Part shown: in pieces, positions 26,785 through 35,357 of the stretch
Layout: each line of letters begins with the position of its first letter
Position numbering within the stretch: the stretch's first letter is position 1
Source: Actinacidiphila yanglinensis
Lineage (GTDB): Bacteria > Actinomycetota > Actinomycetes > Streptomycetales > Streptomycetaceae
Length of the DNA: 64,000 nt
NCBI RefSeq assembly: GCF_900107965.1
Contig: NZ_FNVU01000011.1
Span: 232,023 to 296,022, forward strand
Direction of reading: 5' to 3'
Program-made: the position numbers and the translations under genes
The notes under the pieces: model-generated
What the model was told of the DNA's origin: nothing
Databases searched by the model: none
The model's input: only the letters and a program-made list of their open reading frames with translations

Positions 26785-27390
26785 TCACCTCGGACGTGCC
26801 CCGGAGGCGGGCGGCTGGTGGCCGAAGCGCGCGTCGGCCAGGTCGAAACCGTGCACCGGGGGGTCGACCAGCCGCTGCGGATGGGTCCATTCGGCGGCCG
26901 GGTCGATCCGGGCCGGCGGCTCACCCGCCTCCTCCATCCGCGCGAGCAGCCGCTCACGCAGCCCGTCGGCCAGCTCCCGGTTGGAGGCGAGGCCGTTCAG
27001 GTGGTCGCGCTCGTACGGGTCGTGGTCGAGGTCGTACAGCGCCGACTCCACGTACCGGCTCGCCGCGGGATCGTCCCACGGGTCGGTGTCCGGGGCAGTG
27101 ACGTGGTACTTCCAGCGTGACGTGCGGATGCTCCGGCCGCACTCCGCCTCGCTGATCTGGATGAAGGACTCCTGCGGCCAGGGCGCGCCCGGGTCGGCGA
27201 CGAGCGGCAGGAACGAGCGGCCCTGCAGCCGGTCCGGCACCTCGATACCCGCCGCGTCCCGCAGGGTCGGCGGCAGGTCGATGGTGGAGACGGGGGCCTC
27301 GATCCGCCGCCCGCCGCCCGCCGTCGAAGCCGGGGCCGCGCACCGCGAGCGGCCCCCGGACCGATCCGTCGACGCGGGCGACCCGGTCGT
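26785..27390 (-). pseudogene. sulfatase, 3' remnant with frameshift
   Basis: The 3' third of an arylsulfatase-family gene. In one frame the C-terminal domain reads EAPVSTIDLPPTLRDAAGIE, then VPDRLQGRSFLPLV, SIRTSRWKYHV, and ALYDLDHDPYERDHLNGLAS, which is diagnostic for bacterial sulfatases. Directly upstream the expected PLAVRGPGFDGGRR continues in a different frame, so there is a frameshift in the CGGCGGGCGG run near 27310-27325. The catalytic N-terminal half, including the CxPxR formylglycine site, is absent. A short frame beginning GTG 27240 could still be translated but would be inactive. It meets the OppF remnant head to head. Confidence 0.82.
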
Positions 27391-27395
27391 GCTGC

Positions 27396-27815
27396 CCGGC
27401 CTCGCTCATCGAGCCGCACCACCCGGTGCTGGGCACCCCGCTGCACCCGTACACCTGCAGTCTGATCGGCTCGGTGCCCGAACCCGTCCGGACCGGGGCC
27501 GGGCGCCGGGCCGAACCCCCGGCCCTGATCGGTGACCTGCCGAGCCCGCTGGACCCGCCGGGCGGCTGCCGTTTCCACCCGCGCTGCCCGATCGGCCCGC
27601 GGCGACCCGAGGGCCGCGAGGGCCGTGAGCGGTGCGTGGACGAGGCGCCGGTGCTGCGGGAGGTTCTGCCCGGGTGGGCGGCGGCATGCCACTTCGCGGA
27701 GGAGCTGCTCGCGGGGACGGGTACGGGCGGCGTCGCGGAAGGGGACGCGGTGGACGGGGGCGCGGCTGAACGTGAGGGTGGGCCGGGGACGGCCGGGCCC
27801 ACTGCGGACTGCTGA
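27396..27815 (+). pseudogene. OppF/DppF-type ABC ATPase, 3' remnant
   Basis: The C-terminal 135 or so residues of an oligopeptide-type ATPase without its nucleotide-binding domain. It reads ASLIEPHHP, then LHPYTCSLIGSVPEP, LIGDLPSPLDPPGGCRFHPR and ACHFAEELL, the oligo_HPY tail with its Cys pattern. Walker A, signature and Walker B are missing; upstream sequence belongs to the opposing sulfatase remnant. A GTG at 27426 would start a 129-residue product, but there is no ribosome site. The last 30 residues are low-complexity. Not functional as an ATPase. Confidence 0.82.
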
Positions 27816-27850
27816 CGACGCGGAGGCGGGCGCGTCCGCCTGACGTGCGC

Positions 27851-29182
27851 TCAGGCGGACGGTGTCGGGACGTCCTCTGCGGCGGCCGAGCGGGTCCCGG
27901 CCTCGACGGCGGCCGCGGCGTCGCCAGGTGCAGATACCCGCCGTCCTTCGGCTTCGGCCATCGCCGCGTCGATCCGCCGGTTGCTGGTCATCGGCGCGGT
28001 GAGCACGGCCATGACCAGCAGGATGCCTGAGCCTGCCAGGAAGGGGGAGCGGGTTCCGGCGACGTGCGCCAGCCAGCCGCCGACCAGCGCGCCGAAGGGC
28101 CCGGCGCTCAGCGCGGTCAGCCGCGAGGCCGCGCCGACCCTCCCCATCAACTCGTCCGGCACGATGGCCTGCCGGACGGAGGGCCCCAGCGTCATCGTGG
28201 CGCCCATCGCCGCTCCGAGGACGGCGAACCCGCCCGCCGCGTAGAACGCGTTGGCCGACAGGCCGACGAAGAGGAGCGACGCCGCCTCGACGACCGCGGT
28301 GAGCGTCAGCGTGCCACCGGTGCCCAGGCGGGACGCCGTCCAGCCGGCCGCGAACGTACCGCCCAGGCCGCCGATCGCCTCGGCGGTGAGGAACGTGCCG
28401 TAGCCGGCCGTGCCCAGGTGCAGCGTGTTGTGCGCGTAGAGGGCGAGCACCGCGCCGATGCCGCAGAACGCGAAGTTCCCGACCGCCGGGCGGAGCGCGA
28501 GTCCGAGCAGGACCTTGTGGTGGAAGAGGTAGCGGGCGCCGGCCCACGCCTCGGCGAGGAGCGGTGTCCTGGGGCGGGCCGGCTTCTTCGGGCGAGCGGG
28601 CAGGCTCCGGATCACCAGGGCGCTGAACAGGAAGGAGACGGCGTCGACCGCGAAGGGGACGGCGCGGCTCAGCGTGAACAGCAGGCTGCCTGCGGGCGGA
28701 CCGGCGAACCCGTCCAGGGCGCGCTGCGTGCCCTGGAGGCGGGAGTTGGCCCGGTTCAGGGCGTCGGGATCACGGTCCAGGAGTTCCGGCACGTAGGCCA
28801 TCGCTGCGGTGTCGAACAGCACCCCGCCGATCCCGAGCAGGAAGCCGACCGCGATGAGCACGCCGATGTCCAGGACGCCGCCGGCGACCGCGATGGTGGC
28901 GATCACCAGGAGCGCGCCGCGGCACAGGTCCGCGATCGCCATGGTGCGGCGCCGGTCCCAGCGGTCGACCAGGGCGCCGCCGATCAGCCCGAACAGCAGC
29001 CACGGCAGGAGGGTGACGGCCTCCATCACACCGAAGATGACGGGGTTGCGCGTCAGGGTGAGGGCGAGCAGGGGCAGGGCCGAGTAGTAGATGCCGTCGC
29101 CCAGCGAGGAGACCGCGGACGCGGCCCATATCCGCTGGAACGTGCCGGGCAGCCCGGCCTGGCGGCTGCGAAGTGTGGTCAT
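27851..29182 (-). CDS. MFS transporter (MFS_3 / enterobactin-exporter-like)
   Basis: A 443-residue major facilitator with about 12 hydrophobic helices. Motif A appears as GGALVDRWDRRRTM after TM2. LLFDTAAMAYVPELLDRD-type and LNRANSRLQGTQRALDGFAG segments are typical of the MFS_3 group of multidrug or siderophore exporters. The cytoplasmic C-terminal tail is Ala-rich. The start is ATG 29182, overlapping the stop of the upstream regulator (ATGA), so the two are one translationally coupled operon. The regulator is expected to control this pump. Substrate unknown. Confidence 0.88.
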   Translation of the reverse strand: MTTLRSRQAGLPGTFQRIWAASAVSSLGDGIYYSALPLLALTLTRNPVIFGVMEAVTLLPWLLFGLIGGALVDRWDRRRTMAIADLCRGALLVIATIAVAGGVLDIGVLIAVGFLLGIGGVLFDTAAMAYVPELLDRDPDALNRANSRLQGTQRALDGFAGPPAGSLLFTLSRAVPFAVDAVSFLFSALVIRSLPARPKKPARPRTPLLAEAWAGARYLFHHKVLLGLALRPAVGNFAFCGIGAVLALYAHNTLHLGTAGYGTFLTAEAIGGLGGTFAAGWTASRLGTGGTLTLTAVVEAASLLFVGLSANAFYAAGGFAVLGAAMGATMTLGPSVRQAIVPDELMGRVGAASRLTALSAGPFGALVGGWLAHVAGTRSPFLAGSGILLVMAVLTAPMTSNRRIDAAMAEAEGRRVSAPGDAAAAVEAGTRSAAAEDVPTPSA

Positions 29183-29856
29183 GAGCCGGCCTCTTCCTTC
29201 CCGCGTCCGGTGGTGGTGCGCCGCGTGCACGGCGTGGTGCGCGGGGACTTCGCGCCCTGCGGCGGGGAGTCCTCGGTGGCGCCGGACGGGGGCTCGGTCG
29301 CGGGTGCGCCGGTTTCCGGGCGGGTGTCCTGCGGCCGGTAGAGCACGGAGAAGAGGTCGGCGGCCGGTTGCCGGGGGTCGTTGAGCGCGACCAACTCGGC
29401 GTGCAGGGCGTCCAGTTTCTCGACGGCGGTCGCGAAGTCCTCCGGGCTCAGCCGCAGGTGCCGCAGCCGCATGTCCGTGTGCTCGGGTTCGGGGGAGGAC
29501 TCGACGTCGGCCAGGGCGTGCCGCATGAGGAACTCGGGCTGCCCGGGGCTGGATTCCGGCAGCTGGATCGTCTTGCCGGCCATGCCGTAGTAGAGCTCGT
29601 TGACGCCCCGCACCTTCCGGGTGTCCACCACGGAGATCAGACCGGCCTTGGCGAGCACCTTGACGTGGTAGTTGGAGCTGCCCTTGGCGATGGCGAGGCG
29701 GGCCGCGATCTGGGTGACCGTGGCGGGCCCCTCCCGCAGCACCCGGAGGATCCGGTGGCGCACGAGGCTGCCGACGGCGTGCAACTGCTGATCGGTCTCG
29801 ACGTGGACGACGTCCTCGCTCGGACCGCCGGAGGAGGCGGGGGGTTCGGATGGCAT
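29179..29856 (-). CDS. ArsR-like winged-helix regulator
   Basis: A 225-residue regulator. The N-terminal winged HTH spans residues about 22-85: QQLHAVGSLVRHRILRVLRE, then TVTQIAARLAIAKGSSNYHV as the recognition helix, and LISVVDTRKVRGVNELYY as wing. The C-terminal part is a helical effector region with a disordered Thr/Pro tail. It resembles the HTH_20/ArsR-type regulators that accompany MFS pumps. ATG 29856 is preceded by no ribosome site but by promoter-like elements ending about 6 bases before it, so the transcript may be leaderless. A 20-bp palindrome overlaps that promoter. Confidence 0.87.
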   Translation of the reverse strand: MPSEPPASSGGPSEDVVHVETDQQLHAVGSLVRHRILRVLREGPATVTQIAARLAIAKGSSNYHVKVLAKAGLISVVDTRKVRGVNELYYGMAGKTIQLPESSPGQPEFLMRHALADVESSPEPEHTDMRLRHLRLSPEDFATAVEKLDALHAELVALNDPRQPAADLFSVLYRPQDTRPETGAPATEPPSGATEDSPPQGAKSPRTTPCTRRTTTGRGKEEAGS

Positions 29857-29863
29857 GGGTCAA

Positions 29864-29883
29864 TGGTCAAGATATGTTGACCA
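29864..29883 (-). promoter_or_regulatory. operator and promoter of the regulator/MFS operon
   Basis: TGGTCAA (29864-29870), 6 bp, TTGACCA (29877-29883) is a perfect 7-6-7 inverted repeat. A further GTCAA half lies to the right at 29887-29891. On the minus strand TTGACA (29891-29886) and GACCAT (29868-29863) are 17 bp apart and end 6 bases before the ATG. The palindrome therefore covers the promoter of its own regulator gene. Confidence 0.72.
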
Positions 29884-30031
29884 TTTGTCAACGGGTGCGG
29901 GTGGGCAAGGCCAACCGGATCCCCGTGGGCGGGAGATGGACGGTGCGGAGGGGGTGTCGTCGGTGGTGGTGGCCCTTCCTTCCTGCCGGGCCGGCGGGTT
30001 CCTGAATCGGGGGCCGGCGGTCAGAGGGCGG

Positions 30032-30427
30032 TCAGAGGGCGATCAGCCCGGCCGCCGTCTCCCGGAAGCCGCACGCGCCGAAGTAGAAGGCACGCAGGTG
30101 CGGTTCGAAGTCGACGTGCAGCCACTCGCACCCGGCGGCCCGGCATCCCTCGGTGGCCCTCTCGACCAGCGCGGCACCCACCCCGTGCGTACGCGCGTCC
30201 CGCGCGACCACCGTGTCCAGGAGGAAGGCGTGGACGCCGCCGTCCCAGGCGACGTTGACGAAACCGACCGGACGCCGGCCGTCCCTGGCAACGACCCAGC
30301 CGAGGCTGTGCCGTTGAAGCCGTGTACGCCAGTCGGTCCGCTGGACGGGCCCGCCGAACCCCTCGGCATGCAGTTCGTTGAGGGCCGTGTTGTCGACGTC
30401 GCCTCGCCACTCGTACGTGATGGTCAT
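30032..30427 (-). CDS. GNAT-family N-acetyltransferase
   Basis: A 131-residue single-domain acetyltransferase. The acetyl-CoA binding motif A is visible as LLDTVVARDARTHGVGAALV (a variant of the R/Q-x-x-G-x-G/A loop), followed by motif B, WLHVDFEPHLRAFYFGACGF. Such small GNATs modify small molecules or protein N-termini. The start ATG 30427 has only a weak upstream site. Stand-alone. Confidence 0.83.
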   Translation of the reverse strand: MTITYEWRGDVDNTALNELHAEGFGGPVQRTDWRTRLQRHSLGWVVARDGRRPVGFVNVAWDGGVHAFLLDTVVARDARTHGVGAALVERATEGCRAAGCEWLHVDFEPHLRAFYFGACGFRETAAGLIAL

Positions 30428-30683
30428 GGCGAGAACCTAGCGAGCGGGTCGGGGCGAGGGCGTCGAGCGAGGCCGGCGTTCTTCGCAAACGAGACCACTG
30501 GCGCCCGGCCCGCCCGCCGCGCCGAGCTCGCCTGCTCGCTCGCGGGGAACGGGCTGATCCACGGGCGGACATAATTGAGCGTTCAAACCACTAAATGCTA
30601 CGTTTGGGGCATTGGTCGGAAGCGCTGACCAGTGGCCGCGTCTTTCGTCGGCACGCACGCCGGACCGTGTCGCGGAGGTGGGA

Positions 30684-32915
30684 ATGGGAGTGGGCCAGGG
30701 CATGCTCGGCCCGCTGCTGCGCGAGGCGCGGCAGCGTTCGCTGCTGACGCTGGAGGGCCTGGCCGAGGCGTCCGGAGTGAGCGTGCGGGCCATCAGCGAC
30801 ATGGAGCGCGGCAAGCGGCTGCCGCGTCAGTCGACGCTGAACGAGTTGCTGGACGCCCTGGAACTCGGCGAGGACGAGCGGCGGCGGATGGTGCAGGCGT
30901 CCGCCCGGCCCGTCGTCCGAACGCCGCAGCAACTGCCACCGGACCTGGCGGTCTTCCGTGGCCGCGAGGGCGCGCTGGCCACCGTCCGCGCCTTCAGCGC
31001 GCTGGCGGCCGGGCAGGCCGTGGTCTGCGTGATCGGCGGCATGGCGGGGGTGGGCAAGACCGCGATGGCGGTGCACTGGGCGCATCAGGTGGCCGACCGT
31101 TTCCCCGACGGCCAGCTGTACGTGAACCTCCGCGGGTACGAGGACACCGGCAGCCCCCTGGATCCGGGCGAGGCTCTCGGCGGTTTCCTGGCCGCGCTGG
31201 GGGTGCCCAGCAACGAGATTCCCCGCCACACCGAGCAGCGCAGCGCACTGTTCCGGGAGCGGACCGCGTCCCGGCAACTCGTCGTGGTCCTGGACAACGC
31301 GCGCGACGCCGAGCAGGTCAGGCCGCTGCTCCCGGCGGCGGTCGGGTGCCTGACCATCGTCACCTCCCGCAACCAGCTCTCCGGCCTGGTGGCGACCGAG
31401 GGTGCCTCGCTGATCAGCCTGGACGCGTGGACGCCGGCCGAGTCCCTGGCCGGGCTGGCGGCCAGGATCGGCGAGCGGCGCTGCGCGGCGGAGGCCGACG
31501 CGGCCGCCGAACTCGTCGAGCTGTGCGGCTTCCTCCCACTTGCCGTCGCCATCGTCGGCGCGCAACTGACCGCGGCGCCGGGGATGCTGCTGCGGGTCGG
31601 CGTCCGCGAGCTGCGCGAGACCCGGCCGAGGCTGGACGCTCTGGCGGCCGACGACCGCCGGGTTGACGTGCGTGCCGTCTTCTCCTGGTCCTACCGCGCA
31701 CTCACGGCCGAGGCCCAGCGGTTCTTCCGGTACCTGAGCGTCCACCCCGGCCCCGCGCTGACCGCCGAGGCCGCCGCCTGCCTGGGGGAGACGGCGATGG
31801 CCACGGCACGCCGGCACCTGCGCGAGCTGACCTCCGCAAGCCTGCTGTCCCGCGACGCCGACGGTCGCTACGTCCTGCACGACCTCGTACGCGCCTACGG
31901 CGTGGAGCTCATGGAGCGTGAGGGGGATGACCGGGTGGGCGCCGAGACCCGGCTCCTGGACTACCTGAGGCACAACGCCCACGTGAGCAACCGGTTCCTG
32001 TGGGACTACCCGTCCGGACTGCCGGATGTCCCGGTGCCGGGCGTGGTGTCCGTCGCGGTCGACAACCGCGAGGAGGCCCTGGAGTGGTACCGCCAGGAGG
32101 AGTCGACGGCCGCCGCCGCGCTGCGCTCCCTGGAGGGGCCGCGCCTGCTGCGCCACCGCGTCGACCTGGCCCTGGAGTGGAAGCGCTACAACGAACTGGC
32201 CGGCCGCTGGGCGGAGGAGATCGCCGCCCAGCGCCTCGCCCTCGACGACCCCGCCGCCATCACCGGCGTCTGCTACGAGCTGGCCCGGGCGGCGACGGTC
32301 GGACCGGGCCACGCCGACGAGGCCGACGAGGCGATCGCGCTCATGCTCAGGCACCGGCCGCGGCTCCCTCGCGAGCAGCAGGCCCGCGTCGAGCAGCGCG
32401 CCTGCACGGTGCGCGACCACCAAGGACGCCACGTCGAGGCCCTGCAGCACGCCCGGAACTCGCTGGCGATCGCCCGCGACCTCGGCCAGCCCACCGAGGT
32501 CGCCCGCGGCCTCGGCGCCGTGGCCTGGTTCCTGGCTCTGCTCGGCGAGTACGAGGAGGCCGTGGCCACGTGCGAGGAGGTGATCCCGCTCCAGCGCGAA
32601 CTCGGCGACCGCGGTCCCGAGGCCGGGGCCTGGGACACGCTCGGATACGCCCGGCAGCGCCTCGGCGATCTCGACGCGGCGATCGCGAACTACCGCACCT
32701 CACTGGAGATCTGCCGGGAGATCCGGCTCGACTTCCACCGGGGCGAGGTGCTGGACCACCTCGCGTCCGCCCTGCTGCAACGCGGTGACGTCGAGCAGGC
32801 GCGCGGCACCTGGAACGAGGCCGCCGAACTGTTCACCGCCCTCCGCCCCGCACGGGCCGCGGAGGTCCGGGCCAAGGCGGAGGCACTGCAACCACCGCCT
32901 TCCGACCCGCACTGA
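30684..32915 (+). CDS. HTH-NB-ARC-TPR regulator (STAND ATPase)
   Basis: A 743-residue regulator in three parts. An XRE-type HTH at residues about 8-65 (LLREARQRSLLTLEGLAEAS, VSVRAISDMERGKRLPRQ), then an NB-ARC ATPase with Walker A GGMAGVGKTAM near residue 120, Walker B LVVVLDNA and a sensor TSRNQLSGL, and finally a C-terminal TPR array (ALQHARNSLAIARDLGQPTE, AVATCEEVIPLQRELGDRG, AIANYRTSLEICREI). Proteins of this build act as signal-dependent transcription switches, often of secondary metabolism or conflict systems. The start is ATG 30684 with GGAGGTGG 3-10 bases upstream. No partner gene is adjacent. Confidence 0.9.
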   Translation: MGVGQGMLGPLLREARQRSLLTLEGLAEASGVSVRAISDMERGKRLPRQSTLNELLDALELGEDERRRMVQASARPVVRTPQQLPPDLAVFRGREGALATVRAFSALAAGQAVVCVIGGMAGVGKTAMAVHWAHQVADRFPDGQLYVNLRGYEDTGSPLDPGEALGGFLAALGVPSNEIPRHTEQRSALFRERTASRQLVVVLDNARDAEQVRPLLPAAVGCLTIVTSRNQLSGLVATEGASLISLDAWTPAESLAGLAARIGERRCAAEADAAAELVELCGFLPLAVAIVGAQLTAAPGMLLRVGVRELRETRPRLDALAADDRRVDVRAVFSWSYRALTAEAQRFFRYLSVHPGPALTAEAAACLGETAMATARRHLRELTSASLLSRDADGRYVLHDLVRAYGVELMEREGDDRVGAETRLLDYLRHNAHVSNRFLWDYPSGLPDVPVPGVVSVAVDNREEALEWYRQEESTAAAALRSLEGPRLLRHRVDLALEWKRYNELAGRWAEEIAAQRLALDDPAAITGVCYELARAATVGPGHADEADEAIALMLRHRPRLPREQQARVEQRACTVRDHQGRHVEALQHARNSLAIARDLGQPTEVARGLGAVAWFLALLGEYEEAVATCEEVIPLQRELGDRGPEAGAWDTLGYARQRLGDLDAAIANYRTSLEICREIRLDFHRGEVLDHLASALLQRGDVEQARGTWNEAAELFTALRPARAAEVRAKAEALQPPPSDPH

Positions 32916-33191
32916 GGCCATGGGCCGAGCAGGTCGCCATCGGCCCCGTCGCCCTTCGCGGAGCAGCGGCCGGCCGTGGTGAGCAGGGCGACAGACGGTG
33001 ATCCCATGGGGCCTGCCGGCAGCCGCCCGGAGATCGCTGTTTTCAGCCAGGAAGAAGGGATGGCCCGGTTCCGCGCGGTGACCTGCCCACACATCCCCCT
33101 CCGCCCGCCCGGAAGGTCCGCCGATTTTCTGGCGTGGCGCTGACCTGCGACAACGCAGGATGAAGCGAGATCGGTCCATATCTCTGCCGTG

Positions 33192-33245
33192 GTGCCCTCG
33201 GCGGGACTCGAACCTGCGGCCAAGCGATGCGGGGGCGCTTGGCCG
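33192..33245 (-). repeat. displaced copy of the tRNA-Arg 3' end plus hairpin (possible att remnant)
   Basis: Bases 33192-33226 match the 3' part of tRNA-Arg (33311-33345) at 33 of 35 positions, including the whole T arm and 3' acceptor strand; the matching run GACTCGAACCTGCGGCCAAG lies in both. No 5' half follows. Instead CGGCCAAGCG (33217-33226) is repeated inverted as CGCTTGGCCG (33236-33245), a perfect 10-bp stem with 9-base loop. A 3' tRNA copy downstream of the intact tRNA is what site-specific integration leaves, though a simple partial duplication would look similar. Confidence 0.7.
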
Positions 33246-33311
33246 ATTATTGCTGCGCTTCCATGGGCCCGACGGCCAGGGAAGGAGGATTCCCAGGCGG
33301 GAGGCTGTTTG

Positions 33312-33384
33312 TGCCCCCGGCAGGACTCGAACCTGCGGCCAAGCGCTTAGAAGGCGCCTGCTCTATCCACTGAGCTACGGGGGC
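33312..33384 (-). tRNA. tRNA-Arg (anticodon TCT)
   Basis: A 73-nt cloverleaf. Acceptor GCCCCCG/CGGGGGC (7 bp) with discriminator A; D arm GCTC/GAGC; anticodon stem GGCGC/GCGCT with one G-T pair; loop CTTCTAA giving anticodon TCT (decodes AGA); 5-base variable region; T arm GCAGG/CCTGC with loop TTCGAGT. CCA is not encoded. AGA is a rare codon at this base composition. Confidence 0.96.
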
Positions 33385-33712
33385 CGGACAGTGGCCGCGG
33401 CTGTCTCCGCCCCTGGGTGGTTCCGTGACCTCGTACCGGGGTCAAGGATAGGGCGCCACATGCCTGCTGCCGGTTGCTTCACCCGCGTAACACGTTGTGG
33501 AGGTTCGGTGAAGCGGTCCGATAATCCCAGGTGGCCGAGGAAGCCGCATCGCTTTTGACGGGTCGAAATGCTGCCGTTGTGCACTCGTTATGCCGGTGGC
33601 TCATTCCGCCCCCTGGTCCCCATGTGCCCCATCGGGGCGTCGCGCGGTGTGAATAGGGCAAATCTGTCTGAATGGGCTTCGAAATCACGTCAATTTGGGG
33701 CATTGTGCCATT
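33385..33712. other. promoter region between tRNA-Arg and dynA
   Basis: About 330 bp without a gene. It includes GCCCCATCGGGGC (33624-33636), a 5-bp-stem palindrome, and A/T-richer patches such as GAATAGGGCAAATCTG and GAAATCACGTCAATTTG just ahead of dynA, where its promoter must lie. No confident -35/-10 pair. Confidence 0.45.
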
Positions 33713-35353
33713 GTGGTGATCTTGGACGTACGGCCCGAACTGCTTGATGCGCTGTCCGCACTGCGTGATGGTGTCGACGCCGCACGCTTCCCCTTCCCAC
33801 TACCCGGGGCCGCCCGGGCCCGCCAGGCCCGTCGGGAGCTTCTGACCCAGCTCGACGACTACCTCGTACCCCGGCTGAGGGCCCCGGAAGCCCCCCTCCT
33901 GGCGGTCGTCGGCGGCTCCACCGGGGCTGGGAAGTCCACGCTGGTCAACTCGCTGGTCGGCCGCCGGGTCAGCGCGTCCGGCGTGCTGCGGCCCACCACC
34001 CGCACCCCGGTGCTGGTCTGCCACCCGGAGGACCGCGCCTGGTTCGCCGACCCGAGAGTACTTCCGGGGCTGACCCGTACCTGGTCGGTGCGGCAGCGCT
34101 CCCGCGCCGACGAGGACGGCCAGGACCGCTCGGACGCCGACCGCCACGCACCGGAGCGCGCCGAACTCCGCCTGGAGGCCGACGACTCCCTCCCGCGCGG
34201 CCTCGCCCTCCTCGACGCACCCGACATCGACTCCCTGGTCACCCGCAACCGCGAGCTCGCCGCCGAACTCATCTGCGCCGCCGACATCTGGATCCTCGTC
34301 ACCACCGCCTCCCGCTACGCGGACGCCCTCCCCTGGCACCTGCTGCGCGCCGCCAAGGAGTACGACGTCACCCTTGCCACCGTCCTCGACCGGGTGCCGC
34401 ACCAGGTCGCCGACGACATCAGCCGGCACTACGCCGCCCTCCTGACCAAGGCCGGCCTCGGCGACGTGCCCCGCTTCACCGTTCCCGAACTGCCCGAGTC
34501 CGCGGCGGGAGCGGGACTGCTGCCCCAGACCACCGTCGCCGCGTTGCGCGCCTGGCTCGCCCACTGCGCCGAGGACCCGGCCGCCCGGCAGCACGCCGCC
34601 CGCCGCACCGCGGTCGGCACCCTCGACTCGCTGCGTGGCCGCCTGCCCGCCCTGGCTGCGGCCTCGGCGGCCCAGTACGCCGCCGCGCAACGGCTGGCCC
34701 GCGCTGCCGAGGACGCCTACGACCAGGCCGCGGTCCGGACCGCCGCGGCCGTGGACGCCGGAAGTTCCCTCGCCGGAGAGGCACTTGCCTACTGGGAGAG
34801 CTATCCGGCCTGCGGCACCGATGCCCTGCAGCGAGCCCTGGCGGAGGAGTTGGCCGCCTTGCTGCGGACCGAGACCGACGCCGCCGACGACCGGGTCACC
34901 GAGGCATGGCGTCGTGAACCGGCCGGCGCGGCCCTGCTCGACGATCCGGCCGCCCGGCCCGATCGCGACCGGGTGGCCGTCGCGGCCCGCATCGACAAGG
35001 GAGTGCGCCGCTGGCGGCGCGGGCTGGCCGAACTCGCCTACGCCGAGGCCAGGTCGGCCCGCGGTGCGGACCGGCCTGCCGCCGACCCGGAGGACGTCGC
35101 CGCCCTGCTGGCGACCGTGCTGCTCGGCGGCAGGGCGGGCAGCCCCGCGGGTGAGCGACTGGCCGAGACCCTCGGCGCCCAGGCGGCGGTCCGGCTGCGC
35201 GACGCCGCCCGTGACCTGCTCGACGACGCGGTGACAGGGCTGCTCTCGCGCGAGCGTGAGCGGCGGCTCGCGCCCGTCGACGGCTGCGACGTCACCGCCG
35301 GACAGCAGTCCTCCCTGATCGCCGCCCTGTCCGTACTACAGAAGGAGAGGTGA
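33713..35353 (+). CDS. dynA: dynamin-like GTPase, soluble partner (DynA-like)
   Basis: A 546-residue large GTPase. P-loop GGSTGAGKST near residue 70, switch threonine RPTTRTP, G3 variant LLDAPD, and a degenerate G4 (TVLDRV instead of N/TKxD). A long helical region rich in Ala, Arg and Glu follows, as in bacterial dynamins. No membrane segment. With the downstream membrane-bearing GTPase and ssbB this order matches the Streptomyces dynA-dynB locus, whose products stabilise FtsZ rings at sporulation septa. The start is uncertain: GTG 33713, GTG 33716 or TTG 33722, all followed by DVRPELLDAL; the best candidate site is TTGGGGC. Ends 4 bp before dynB. Confidence 0.8.
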   Translation: MVILDVRPELLDALSALRDGVDAARFPFPLPGAARARQARRELLTQLDDYLVPRLRAPEAPLLAVVGGSTGAGKSTLVNSLVGRRVSASGVLRPTTRTPVLVCHPEDRAWFADPRVLPGLTRTWSVRQRSRADEDGQDRSDADRHAPERAELRLEADDSLPRGLALLDAPDIDSLVTRNRELAAELICAADIWILVTTASRYADALPWHLLRAAKEYDVTLATVLDRVPHQVADDISRHYAALLTKAGLGDVPRFTVPELPESAAGAGLLPQTTVAALRAWLAHCAEDPAARQHAARRTAVGTLDSLRGRLPALAAASAAQYAAAQRLARAAEDAYDQAAVRTAAAVDAGSSLAGEALAYWESYPACGTDALQRALAEELAALLRTETDAADDRVTEAWRREPAGAALLDDPAARPDRDRVAVAARIDKGVRRWRRGLAELAYAEARSARGADRPAADPEDVAALLATVLLGGRAGSPAGERLAETLGAQAAVRLRDAARDLLDDAVTGLLSRERERRLAPVDGCDVTAGQQSSLIAALSVLQKER

Positions 35354-35357
35354 TCCG

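Noticed and set aside
26785..27240. The 151-residue sulfatase fragment as an intact small gene
   Set aside because: It contains only the C-terminal subdomain, has no ribosome site, and conserved sulfatase sequence continues upstream in another frame.
32690..33223. Leftward open frame downstream of the NB-ARC regulator
   Set aside because: It overlaps the 3' end of the regulator, the tRNA copy region and has no ribosome site or recognisable domain.
33192..33264. A second tRNA gene next to tRNA-Arg
   Set aside because: Only the T arm and 3' acceptor strand are present. No D arm, anticodon arm or 5' acceptor strand can be formed; the following bases make a simple hairpin.
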